Source: Beijerinckiaceae bacterium (GTDB taxonomy: Bacteria; Bacteroidota; Bacteroidia; Chitinophagales; Chitinophagaceae). From it: a stretch of DNA of 36,999 nt. The stretch spans positions 1 to 36,999 of the forward strand of contig CAJCIQ010000126.1 of assembly GCA_903970475.1 (NCBI GenBank). Direction: 5' to 3'. How positions within the stretch are numbered: position 1 is the stretch's first letter; each line of letters begins with the position of its first letter. Made by a program: the position numbers and the translations under genes. Positions 24,709-31,823 of this stretch are shown here, in pieces. The notes beneath the pieces are model-generated. The model ran no database searches, was not told where the DNA came from, and saw only the letters and a list, made by a program, of their open reading frames with translations.

Positions 24709-25258
24709 TTATATTGCAAATTCACTATTTAAAATCAAATTAAGCGTTCCATTCTGCCCTTCAGCTACGAAAGCGGGTTCAATACCCATATTATTAACAA
24801 CCATCCAATAATCACAAACTGGGATGTATAATTGGACTAAGTTTTTATCCCCATAACATAGCGTCTTTCAATGACTTCTGAAGGTATATTGTGTCCCCCT
24901 TTTTGTACCCTTTGTACCACACGTTCCTTGGCAACTTGGGCGGAGGCTAACCCAAAAAACAACAAGGTAATTTCGTAGCCAGCTTCCTGGGCTCTATGAA
25001 CCAGGGATACATAACTACGGGTAGCTAAGGTCGTCTCAAAGGCAAAATCGACCCCTTCCTTCATCAGTTCATCAATCGCCGGAGCATAATCCTCCCTGCC
25101 TCCAAGGCCACAGATTCGGGGTTAAAAGGGGATAGACCAGCCGCAATGCTGTCTTCGTTTACAAATTCCTTACAACGCAGGATTTTGGGCTATACCGTGT
25201 AACTGGCGGTTGTCTTGCCAGCTCCATTGCAACCCGCGATGATGTATAACTGTGGCAT
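24709..25258 (-). pseudogene. decayed zeta-toxin-like P-loop kinase gene
   Basis: Reading from ATG 25258 gives MPQLYIIAGCNGAGKTTAS with a good Walker A motif, then a TAG at 25192-25190 (probably from a leucine codon). The same frame continues as CKEFVNEDSIAAGLSPFNPES until a frame change near 25078-25084. The next frame reads IDELMKEGVDFAFETTLATRSYVSLV and on to GGHNIPSEVIERRYVMGIK, where a second shift occurs at a five-A run (24846-24842). The final frame gives NLVQLYIPVCDYWMVVNN and ends at TAA 24711-24709. Joined, the pieces make a near full-length (~183 aa) zeta toxin/AAA-type kinase, with the FETT segment usual for the family. One nonsense and two frameshift lesions mean it is dead, unless the frames are sequencing errors. 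No antitoxin is adjacent. Confidence 0.85.
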
Positions 25259-25322
25259 AATCAACCCTTAAGTTACAAACTCCTGACAATCCCTGGCCTG
25301 CCTTTTCCCTTAACTTTATGTC

Positions 25323-26210
25323 ATGGCCGACCTAACCAAAGACTATAGTACGATTTCCCCTTCCGCCAGGTCCCTTTTGTGGATGAAAGCTTTGACGGAG
25401 ATTCCCTTTGTAAGGGAGGCCGCAGGATTGGTATTTGGGGAGTCGGCCTTGCCTAAGGAAGGGCATGAGCTGGTGACGGAACAATTTTTGAAAAGACTGG
25501 CGCATTTTGAAACTCGGTATTGGTCGATCGATACAGCCCTGAATATGATTGGCATTTCTAACGTCCTGGAAATCGCGTCAGGCTTCTCCTTCCGGGGATT
25601 GCACAAGACATTGTACGAGGATGCTTTTTACATCGATACCGATTTACCGGAGATGATCGTGACCAAAGAGAACCTGGTAAGGGCGATTATGCGCATGCTC
25701 CCGGATGCCCCTATAGGGCAAATGTTGCTTAAACCCCTCAATGCGTTGGATGAAGTCGCTTTCGCAGATTTGGTGCGCCGGTTTCCACCAGGCCCCATAA
25801 CCATCGTAGGGGAAGGGCTATTGGTCTACCTGGATGATGCCGAAAAGCGGAAGCTTTGCCATAACATCAGGGAACAACTCCTGCAAAGAGGCGGATATTG
25901 GATAACCGCTGATATCTACATCCGTAATAAGGAAGAAAACCTGCCTGGACTCAAAGACGGTTTATCCCCAGAAATAGAACGTTTCTTACAGGCGCATGGG
26001 GTGGAAGAAAAGAAGTTCAGCAGCTATGTAGCGGCTGAAGCTTTTTTCCAAAGTTGTGGGCTACACATGGCCTATAAAGCTACTCCTGATCATAGTATGC
26101 TAAAATCGCTGGAATTGCTCAAAGACCTGGCTCCCAGGGGAGAACGCCGTACAGCCAACGTCATCAGCCACCGTATCCGGGAAACCTGGATATTGGAGGC
26201 CGTGCGATAG
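25323..26210 (+). CDS. class I SAM-dependent methyltransferase of the leucine carboxyl methyltransferase (LCM) type
   Basis: The 295-residue protein has the LCM/PPM methyltransferase layout: an early ARSLLWMKA segment, a SAM-binding region VLEIASGFSFRGL (motif I variant), the acidic strand end DTDLPEM that would contact the ribose of SAM, and IVGEGLLVYL (motif IV, as in O-methyltransferases of this family). It probably O-methylates a small molecule or a carboxyl group; the substrate cannot be stated. It stands between the zeta-toxin-like pseudogene and a tandem repeat and shares no operon. TAACTTTA at 25311-25318 lies only 4 bases before the ATG, too close to serve as a normal promoter for this start. 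Family moderately sure, function unknown. Confidence 0.75.
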   Translation: MADLTKDYSTISPSARSLLWMKALTEIPFVREAAGLVFGESALPKEGHELVTEQFLKRLAHFETRYWSIDTALNMIGISNVLEIASGFSFRGLHKTLYEDAFYIDTDLPEMIVTKENLVRAIMRMLPDAPIGQMLLKPLNALDEVAFADLVRRFPPGPITIVGEGLLVYLDDAEKRKLCHNIREQLLQRGGYWITADIYIRNKEENLPGLKDGLSPEIERFLQAHGVEEKKFSSYVAAEAFFQSCGLHMAYKATPDHSMLKSLELLKDLAPRGERRTANVISHRIRETWILEAVR

Positions 26211-26236
26211 GCCTAGCGCATCCACGCCCGCCAGCC

Positions 26237-26282
26237 GGCAGAAGAACACCGAGAGCCTTGGCAGAAGAACACCGAGAGCCTT
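26237..26282. repeat. tandem duplication of a 23-bp unit
   Basis: A 23-bp unit beginning GGCAGAAGAACACCG occupies 26237-26259 and 26260-26282 with no differences, flanked by further GCCGG motifs. It lies between the methyltransferase and the arginine decarboxylase stop, in a GC-rich spacer that otherwise holds nothing I can identify. Confidence 0.85.
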
Positions 26283-26353
26283 GGCCGGAGCCATCGAAAC
26301 AATGCACTGGCTGGAACCGGCGCGAACAAGACCGTTGGCCGGCTACAAAGCGA

Positions 26354-27760
26354 TTAATAGTATCCTAGGATCTTGAGCATGCTCTGCGCAGATTGCTCCT
26401 TGGCATACACCCAATCCACCAGCTTGCCATTCTTATCATGCCCCACAATGATGTGTTGGGGTGACGGAATCAGGCAGTGTTTGATACCACCATATCCGCT
26501 GATCTGATCCTGATAGGCGCCTGTATGGAAGAAACCCACGTATAAGGGATCCTTATCCCCATTTCCGTTTAGTTTGGGCAGGAAGACTTCGTTGATATGT
26601 TCTTCTGAGTCGTAGTAGTCGTGACTGTCACAGGTGATGCCTCCCAGCACCACTCGTTGGTATTCATTGTCCCATTTATTAATGGGCAGCATCAGGAACT
26701 TCTCCCCGATCCCCCAGGTATCGGGCAAGGTGGTGATGAAGCTGGAATCAATCATGTACCAGATTTCCCGGTCGTTCTGCACCTTTTCAGCAATCACGCT
26801 ATAGATGTGCGCCATGCTTTCTCCCACGGTATAGCTACCGAACTCAGTATATATGTTGGGAACAGGTACTTTGGATTTTTTACAAACCTTTTTAATCGTG
26901 GACACGATCTCATTGATCATGAACTGATAGTCGTATTCAAAACCCAGGGAGTGTTTGATGGGGAAACCACCGCCAATATTGATGGAATCCAGTTCCGGGC
27001 AAATCTTTTTGAGCTGGCAATAAAGGTTAACGATCTTATTCAATTCGGACCAGTAATAAATATCGTCCTTGATGCCTTTGTTCAGGAAGATATGGAGCAT
27101 CTTGAGCTGAAACTTGTTCTCATACCCTTCTATCTTATCGACATAAAATTCCAGAATATCCCTGGGGCGGATGCCTAAGCGGGAGGTATAGAAGGGGAAG
27201 GAAGGCTCTTCTTCGGCGGCAACGCGTATACCCAGTTTAAAAGGAACCTTTACGGAACGCCGGTACATGTCCAGCTCTTCCTTATTGTCCAGCACAGGAA
27301 TCACATTTTTGAATCCGCTGTTGAGCAGTTTTGCGATTCGCTGCACGTAAGGCCTCTGTTTAAAGCCATTACAAATGATGTTGATGTCCTTATTGATTTT
27401 CCTGCGTTCATAGAGCCTGTTGATGATCTCTATATCATATGCATAGGAAGTCTCCAGGTGAATATTGTGCTTGAGTGCCTCTTCTACTATAAAGGAGAAA
27501 TGAGAGCTTTTGGTGCAATAACAATAGAAATACTCTCCCTCATAGTGATGCTTCTTAAAAGCAGTATCAAACATCTTCTTCGCCTTATTGATCTGCTGCC
27601 CGATTTTAGGCAGATAGGTCAGCTTAAGCGGAGTACCGTACTTTTCGATTAGGGCTTTAACGTCAACTCCGTTGTATTGGAGCCAATTATCCTCTACTCG
27701 GAAGTCCTCTTGTGGAAAGTGGAATGTTTGATGCACCAGGTCGGTGTACGTATTGTTCAT
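26354..27760 (-). CDS. speA: biosynthetic arginine decarboxylase (PLP fold type III)
   Basis: The protein should convert arginine to agmatine for polyamine synthesis. The 468 residues match the short arginine decarboxylase common in Bacteroidota rather than the ~630-residue E. coli form. Visible marks: YFYCYCTKSSHFSFIV with the candidate PLP lysine K84, the glycine-rich phosphate-binding segment NIGGGFPI, and the C-terminal active-site pair in GGITCDSHDYYD. The C-terminus is beta-barrel. Other fold III decarboxylases (carboxynorspermidine, diaminopimelate) share these motifs, so the substrate is assigned by resemblance only and is less sure than the fold. It has its own promoter, which overlaps the rplT terminator. 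Confidence 0.8.
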   Translation of the reverse strand: MNNTYTDLVHQTFHFPQEDFRVEDNWLQYNGVDVKALIEKYGTPLKLTYLPKIGQQINKAKKMFDTAFKKHHYEGEYFYCYCTKSSHFSFIVEEALKHNIHLETSYAYDIEIINRLYERRKINKDINIICNGFKQRPYVQRIAKLLNSGFKNVIPVLDNKEELDMYRRSVKVPFKLGIRVAAEEEPSFPFYTSRLGIRPRDILEFYVDKIEGYENKFQLKMLHIFLNKGIKDDIYYWSELNKIVNLYCQLKKICPELDSINIGGGFPIKHSLGFEYDYQFMINEIVSTIKKVCKKSKVPVPNIYTEFGSYTVGESMAHIYSVIAEKVQNDREIWYMIDSSFITTLPDTWGIGEKFLMLPINKWDNEYQRVVLGGITCDSHDYYDSEEHINEVFLPKLNGNGDKDPLYVGFFHTGAYQDQISGYGGIKHCLIPSPQHIIVGHDKNGKLVDWVYAKEQSAQSMLKILGYY

Positions 27761-27804
27761 TGACGGTTCTCGCTTTTTAAGGCCTTTGGGTTAGAAAAAT
27801 CAAA

Positions 27805-27835
27805 CAAAATTAGGCCTTTCACCTATTTAACCAAA
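27805..27835 (-). promoter_or_regulatory. promoter of the arginine decarboxylase gene
   Basis: On the minus strand TTTG (27835-27832), a 19-nt spacer and TAATTTTG (27812-27805) are an exact consensus match. The -33 TTTG is made from the end of the T-tract of the upstream rplT terminator. The leader is about 37 nt. Confidence 0.8.
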
Positions 27836-27855
27836 AAAAAGGCCCATAAGGCCTT
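27833..27855 (-). terminator. second intrinsic terminator downstream of rplT
   Basis: AAGGCC (27855-27850) and GGCCTT (27844-27839) pair over 6 bp around a 5-nt loop, followed on the minus strand by six more T residues. Confidence 0.75.
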
Positions 27856-27856
27856 G

Positions 27857-27897
27857 CTAAAAAGAAAGCGGCCGCCTGTACTTAAGGCGGCCGCTTT
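27857..27897 (-). terminator. first intrinsic terminator downstream of rplT
   Basis: AAAGCGGCCGCC and GGCGGCCGCTTT (27897-27886 and 27876-27865) form a perfect 12-bp stem with a 9-nt loop, followed on the minus strand by CTTTTTAG. It stands 20 bases after the rplT stop. Confidence 0.92.
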
Positions 27898-27917
27898 AAT
27901 CTTATGTTAAGATTACC

Positions 27918-28262
27918 TTATTTAACGGAAGCTACCAGGCTCTTGAAGGCTTCGGGCTCATTCATAGCCAGATCAGCCAGAACCTTACGGTCAAGGGTAA
28001 TGCCTTTATCGTTCAGCTTATGGATAAACTGAGAATAGGTAAGCCCTTGTTCACGAACAGCAGCGTTGATACGAACGATCCATAATGCGCGGTATTCGCG
28101 TTTTTTCAGCTTACGGCCAACATAACGGTACTGCAAACCTTTTTCCAGTACGTTTTTGGCTACGGTATATACGTTCTTACGTTTGCCGTAGAAGCCTTTG
28201 GCTTGTTTGAGGATCTTTTTCCTTCTAGCCCTGGATGCTACTGCATTTACGGAGCGTGGCAT
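27918..28262 (-). CDS. rplT: 50S ribosomal protein L20
   Basis: L20 binds 23S rRNA early in 50S assembly. The 114-residue protein has the basic N-terminal arm ([30 protein letters not shown]) and the globular C-terminal part with [14 protein letters not shown], both diagnostic of L20. It follows rpmI by 75 bases on the same strand and ends in two tandem terminators. In several bacteria L20 represses its own operon by binding a leader that mimics its rRNA site; whether that happens here is not shown by sequence alone. Confidence 0.99.
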   Translation of the reverse strand: MPRSVNAVASRARRKKILKQAKGFYGKRKNVYTVAKNVLEKGLQYRYVGRKLKKREYRALWIVRINAAVREQGLTYSQFIHKLNDKGITLDRKVLADLAMNEPEAFKSLVASVK

Positions 28263-28337
28263 ATTAAATTCGTTTTAAAAATTCTACAATTGATTGATTA
28301 CCTCAAATAGAGGATATTTTCCCCGGAACCAGGCCGA

Positions 28338-28535
28338 TTACTTCAAGCGCAATAAACGTTTTACGAAATCCAGGTTGGCTTTGTCTACCAGCGCGCCTTT
28401 TCTCAGGGAACGCTTACGTTTGTTGGATTTTTTAGTCAACAGGTGGCTTTTGAAAGCCTTAGCGAAGGCAATATTGCCTCCTCCGGTTACCTTGAACGTC
28501 TTTTTTGCTCTGGAGTGTGTCTTAACTTTGGGCAT
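28338..28535 (-). CDS. rpmI: 50S ribosomal protein L35
   Basis: The 65-residue protein begins [20 protein letters not shown], the standard L35 N-terminus, and is strongly basic throughout with the usual [10 protein letters not shown] segment. The start is ATG 28535; a longer open frame to 28649 adds residues that are not L35. It forms a pair with rplT and has a strong promoter and a leader of about 105 nt upstream. infC, which normally precedes rpmI, is 2.7 kb away with proBA between. Confidence 0.99.
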   Translation of the reverse strand: MPKVKTHSRAKKTFKVTGGGNIAFAKAFKSHLLTKKSNKRKRSLRKGALVDKANLDFVKRLLRLK

Positions 28536-28646
28536 TGTCTTCGCGTTTAAACGGTGGTGGTAAACCTTTCCTAAGGGGTTACCGGTGAGATAAATTGCTG
28601 GTGTTCGGGCATCAAACAATTTAGAATCTCTATGAAATTCGGTCGG

Positions 28647-28677
28647 CAAAGGTAGGGATTAAAAATTATATCCCCAA
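28647..28677 (-). promoter_or_regulatory. promoter of rpmI-rplT
   Basis: On the minus strand TTG (28677-28675), a 20-nt spacer and TACCTTTG (28654-28647) match the consensus. The spacer itself carries the inverted repeat GGGAT/ATCCC. The predicted start near 28640 leaves about 105 nt of leader before rpmI, long enough for ribosomal-protein feedback. Confidence 0.8.
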
Positions 28678-28730
28678 TTCTTTACATTATTTTTTAGGTA
28701 ATTTGTGGGCTAAATTGATGAAACTGTCCC

Positions 28731-29846
28731 ATGCAAACCCCGGCAGACCAAAACACACCAAAGCTCGCGTATAAAAGATTGGTTATCAAGATAGGCTCTC
28801 ATGTATTAACCGATAAAAATGGTTTACCCGATGGGCCCAGAATGGAAAAGCTGGTCACTGAAATTGCCGCTCTCAAAAAGTCTGGATTGGAAATCGTATT
28901 GGTTTCCTCCGGCGCTGTCGCCGCTGGAAGGGCAACCATAAAAGTACCGGAAAAAATCGACCTGGTAAGCGCCCGTCAGCTCCTTGCCTCTGTGGGACAG
29001 GTGCAGCTCATAGCCAGATATGCAACGCTTTTCCACCAGGCAGACCTACATTGTTCCCAGGTATTGGTCACCAAAGAGGACTTCAGGGACAAGGTCCACT
29101 ACAAAAACATGCTGGGTTGTTTTGAAACCCTGCTCCCTCAACCCATCATTCCGGTGGTCAATGAGAACGACGTCATCTCTGTGTCCGAACTGATGTTTAC
29201 AGACAACGACGAACTGGCCGGATTAATAGCATCCATGATCAGGGCCGATGCATTGATCATCCTGACCAACGTGGGTGGATTGTATACGGGTAATCCATCG
29301 GACCCTTCCTCCAAATTGATCGAAGAAGTACCTCCTACCCTTGCTGATTTGTCTGGCTATATCCAAACCCAAAAATCAGATTTCGGCAGAGGGGGTATGT
29401 TGACCAAATCCTCTATGGCCCGGAAAACGGCTAGATTGGGTATTACGGTACACGTGGCCAATGGCAAAACAGATCATATTCTGCATAGCGTCCTCCAAAA
29501 TGAAGTTCCTCATACCACTTTTCTGCCACTCAAAAAGAGTTCCGGACAGAAAAGATGGATAGCCCATACTGACCGCTATGCCAAAGGGAAGGTACAAATT
29601 AACGATGGAGCAAAGGCGGCCTTATTGGGATCTAAAGCATCGAGTTTGTTACCCGTGGGTATTGTAAAAATCATAGGTGATTTCAACCGAAATGATATAG
29701 TGCAGATCATAGATCTCCAGGACAACCTCATAGGCATGGGCCTGGCCCGTTATCATTCAGATACAGCCAAGAACCTTATTGGCCGCCATAATGAACCTGC
29801 TCTGGTACACTATGATTATCTTTACATACACCAGGAAAACCACTAA
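28731..29846 (+). CDS. proB: glutamate 5-kinase
   Basis: ProB phosphorylates glutamate to gamma-glutamyl phosphate, the first step of proline synthesis, and is the usual point of proline feedback inhibition. The 371-residue protein has the amino-acid kinase domain (KIGSHVLTD near the N-terminus, VLVSSGAVAAG, PVVNENDVIS, FGRGGMLTK) and a C-terminal PUA domain (~280-371; KGKVQINDGAKAALL). proA starts 4 bases after its stop, so the two form an operon. The operon lies on the strand opposite to the surrounding translation genes. Confidence 0.98.
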   Translation: MQTPADQNTPKLAYKRLVIKIGSHVLTDKNGLPDGPRMEKLVTEIAALKKSGLEIVLVSSGAVAAGRATIKVPEKIDLVSARQLLASVGQVQLIARYATLFHQADLHCSQVLVTKEDFRDKVHYKNMLGCFETLLPQPIIPVVNENDVISVSELMFTDNDELAGLIASMIRADALIILTNVGGLYTGNPSDPSSKLIEEVPPTLADLSGYIQTQKSDFGRGGMLTKSSMARKTARLGITVHVANGKTDHILHSVLQNEVPHTTFLPLKKSSGQKRWIAHTDRYAKGKVQINDGAKAALLGSKASSLLPVGIVKIIGDFNRNDIVQIIDLQDNLIGMGLARYHSDTAKNLIGRHNEPALVHYDYLYIHQENH

Positions 29847-29850
29847 TTCC

Positions 29851-31110
29851 ATGAGTAAGGAGAACGCCTACAATACCTATTTCGGAAGGGCTAAGGAAGC
29901 TAAAACCGCTATGAATGAACTTACGCCGGAAAAAATCAACACGATTTTATACGACCTGGCCCTTGAGTTGGAAGCCCAGTCAGCATCCATCCTGGTTGCT
30001 AATTCTGTGGACCTCTCCCGGATGGATCCGGCGGATCCAAAATACGATCGCTTACAGCTCAATGAATCCCGCATAAAATCTATGGCTGGTGAAATCAGGA
30101 ATGTGGCCAACCTGGAAAGCCCCGTGGGCCAAACCTTATCAGCATCGACGCTGCCTAATGGCTTATTCATCCGGAAAGTAGCTGTACCGCTGGGTGTGGT
30201 GGGTATGATTTATGAAGCCAGGCCCAATGTTACTACTGACGCCTTCAGCCTTTGTTTCAAAACGGGCAATGTATGCTTACTCAAGGGGGGCAGCGATGCC
30301 GATCAATCCAATAAAGCCCTCATGGAGGCTATCCACTCCGTACTTCAGTTTCATGATATACCCGAAGCGGTGGTGCAGCTATTGCCTCCTGAAAGGCAAT
30401 CTACCGCTGCCCTGCTGGAAGCAGTAGGTTGGGTGGACGTGGTTATACCCAGAGGAAGTCAGTCTTTGATTGATTTTGTCAGACAAAACGCTAAGGTTCC
30501 CGTCATAGAAACCGGAGCTGGGGTCGTTCATACTTATTTGGATGCCTCAGCAGATCTTTTGAAAAGCAAAGCCATCATTGACAACGCAAAGACCCGTAGG
30601 GTAAGTGTTTGTAATGCCCTGGATTGCCTGTTAGTCCATGCTTCCAGAACAGTTGACCTGCCCTTTTTGATGCAGCCGTTGGCGGACAAAGAGGTACAAC
30701 TCTTCGCAGACGCTCCAGCCCTGGAAAGTCTTAGTGGCCACTATCCGGATCATTTGTTGAAACCTGCCACAGAAAAGGATTATGGAACAGAGTTCCTATC
30801 CCTGAAATTGGCCTTGAAAACTGTAGCGGATCTACAAGAAGCATTGGATCATATCCGACAATTCAGTTCATGTCATAGCGAAGCCATACTCACTGAAAAC
30901 ACAAAACATGCTGAACGCTTTATTGCCCAGGTTGATGCAGCGGCGGTTTATGTCAATACATCCACCGCATTTACAGACGGGGCCCAATTAGGGTTGGGAG
31001 CGGAAATAGGCATCAGCACGCAGAAATTACATGCCAGGGGGCCCATGGGATTAGCTGCATTGACCAGTTACAAGTGGGTCGTAAAAGGAGATGGTCAGGT
31101 AAGGGCTTAG
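29851..31110 (+). CDS. proA: gamma-glutamyl phosphate reductase
   Basis: ProA reduces gamma-glutamyl phosphate with NADPH to glutamate semialdehyde, which cyclises to pyrroline-5-carboxylate. The 419-residue protein has an aldehyde-dehydrogenase-like fold with IYEARPNVT, LLKGGSDADQSN, VIPRGSQSL and the catalytic cysteine Cys254 in RRVSVCNALDC. The start ATG 29851 is 4 bases after the proB stop; a frame extended to 29779 would overlap proB and has no family character. It supplies the same intermediate that PruA, 16 kb away, oxidises. Confidence 0.98.
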   Translation: MSKENAYNTYFGRAKEAKTAMNELTPEKINTILYDLALELEAQSASILVANSVDLSRMDPADPKYDRLQLNESRIKSMAGEIRNVANLESPVGQTLSASTLPNGLFIRKVAVPLGVVGMIYEARPNVTTDAFSLCFKTGNVCLLKGGSDADQSNKALMEAIHSVLQFHDIPEAVVQLLPPERQSTAALLEAVGWVDVVIPRGSQSLIDFVRQNAKVPVIETGAGVVHTYLDASADLLKSKAIIDNAKTRRVSVCNALDCLLVHASRTVDLPFLMQPLADKEVQLFADAPALESLSGHYPDHLLKPATEKDYGTEFLSLKLALKTVADLQEALDHIRQFSSCHSEAILTENTKHAERFIAQVDAAAVYVNTSTAFTDGAQLGLGAEIGISTQKLHARGPMGLAALTSYKWVVKGDGQVRA

Positions 31111-31139
31111 TCACGGGAGAACTGTTCAGGTAGGGACAT

Positions 31140-31172
31140 AAAAAAGGTACCCTACCTTCGTGGGGTATCCTC
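31140..31172 (-). terminator. intrinsic terminator downstream of infC
   Basis: On the minus strand AGGATACCC pairs with GGGTACCT (8 pairs with one bulged A), followed directly by five more T residues. It lies 22 bases after the infC stop, so thrS-infC transcription ends here and does not reach rpmI. proA converges on it. Confidence 0.75.
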
Positions 31173-31193
31173 AAAGAAAATATAAATCAGGGA

Positions 31194-31763
31194 TTATTTC
31201 TTCTTTTGGCCTTTAGGAGCAAACATAGCCAACATCCTTTTTCCTTCCATTTTAGGCATGCCTTCGAGCACACCATGCTCCGCCAGCCGTTCCGCAAACT
31301 TCAGCAGGATCAGCTCTCCTCTTTCCTTAAACATGATGGCCCTCCCCTTGAACTGTACATAAGATTTCACCTTATTACCGTCTTCCAGGAATTTCTGGGC
31401 ATGTTTCACTTTAAAGTCGAAGTCATGATCATCCGTATTAGGCGTAAACCGGACTTCCTTTACTTCGGAAGCCTTGCTCTTGGCCTTCATTTCTTTTTCC
31501 TTACGCTTCTTCTCGTAAAGGAACTTATTATAGTCGATGATCTTACAAACGGGAGGATCGGCTGTCGGAGAAATTTCAACCAGGTCCAGGCCCTGATCCA
31601 TAGCCATTCTCCTGGCTTGATCTGTAGGATAAACGCCTACTTCTACGTTATCCCCCACCAATCGTACCTGGGGGACCCTGATGCGGTCGTTGATTCGGTG
31701 TTCGGGTTCTTGAACCCTTTTAAAATTGGGATTATTAAATCTTCCTCTTTGTGGTAATGCCAT
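31194..31763 (-). CDS. infC: translation initiation factor IF-3
   Basis: IF-3 binds the 30S subunit and checks start-codon pairing. The 189-residue protein has the N-domain (EHRINDRIRVPQVRLVG, then DLVEISPTADPPVCKIIDYNKFLYE), a lysine-rich linker (KKRKEKEMKAKSKA) and the C-domain (KEVRFTPNTDDHDFDFKVKHAQKFL, then VQFKGRAIMFKERGE). It carries a short basic N-terminal extension (MALPQRGRFNNPNFKR). The start here is an ordinary ATG, unlike the AUU used for autoregulation in E. coli infC. It follows thrS by 60 bases. Confidence 0.98.
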   Translation of the reverse strand: MALPQRGRFNNPNFKRVQEPEHRINDRIRVPQVRLVGDNVEVGVYPTDQARRMAMDQGLDLVEISPTADPPVCKIIDYNKFLYEKKRKEKEMKAKSKASEVKEVRFTPNTDDHDFDFKVKHAQKFLEDGNKVKSYVQFKGRAIMFKERGELILLKFAERLAEHGVLEGMPKMEGKRMLAMFAPKGQKKK

Positions 31764-31823
31764 TAAACGATATACTATTTTAATTTACGGTATCAAATTT
31801 AGGTCAAATTTTAGATTTCTGCA

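Noticed and set aside
25311-25318. TAACTTTA as the promoter of the LCM-type methyltransferase
   Set aside because: It is only 4 bases before the ATG, so transcription would begin at or after the start codon; kept only as a resemblance.
26621-27178. 185-codon plus-strand frame opposite the arginine decarboxylase
   Set aside because: Antisense to a gene with a complete active site and promoter; no own promoter or family motif.
31206-31757. 183-codon plus-strand frame opposite infC
   Set aside because: It is antisense to infC, whose motifs are unambiguous; long antisense frames are expected over such genes.
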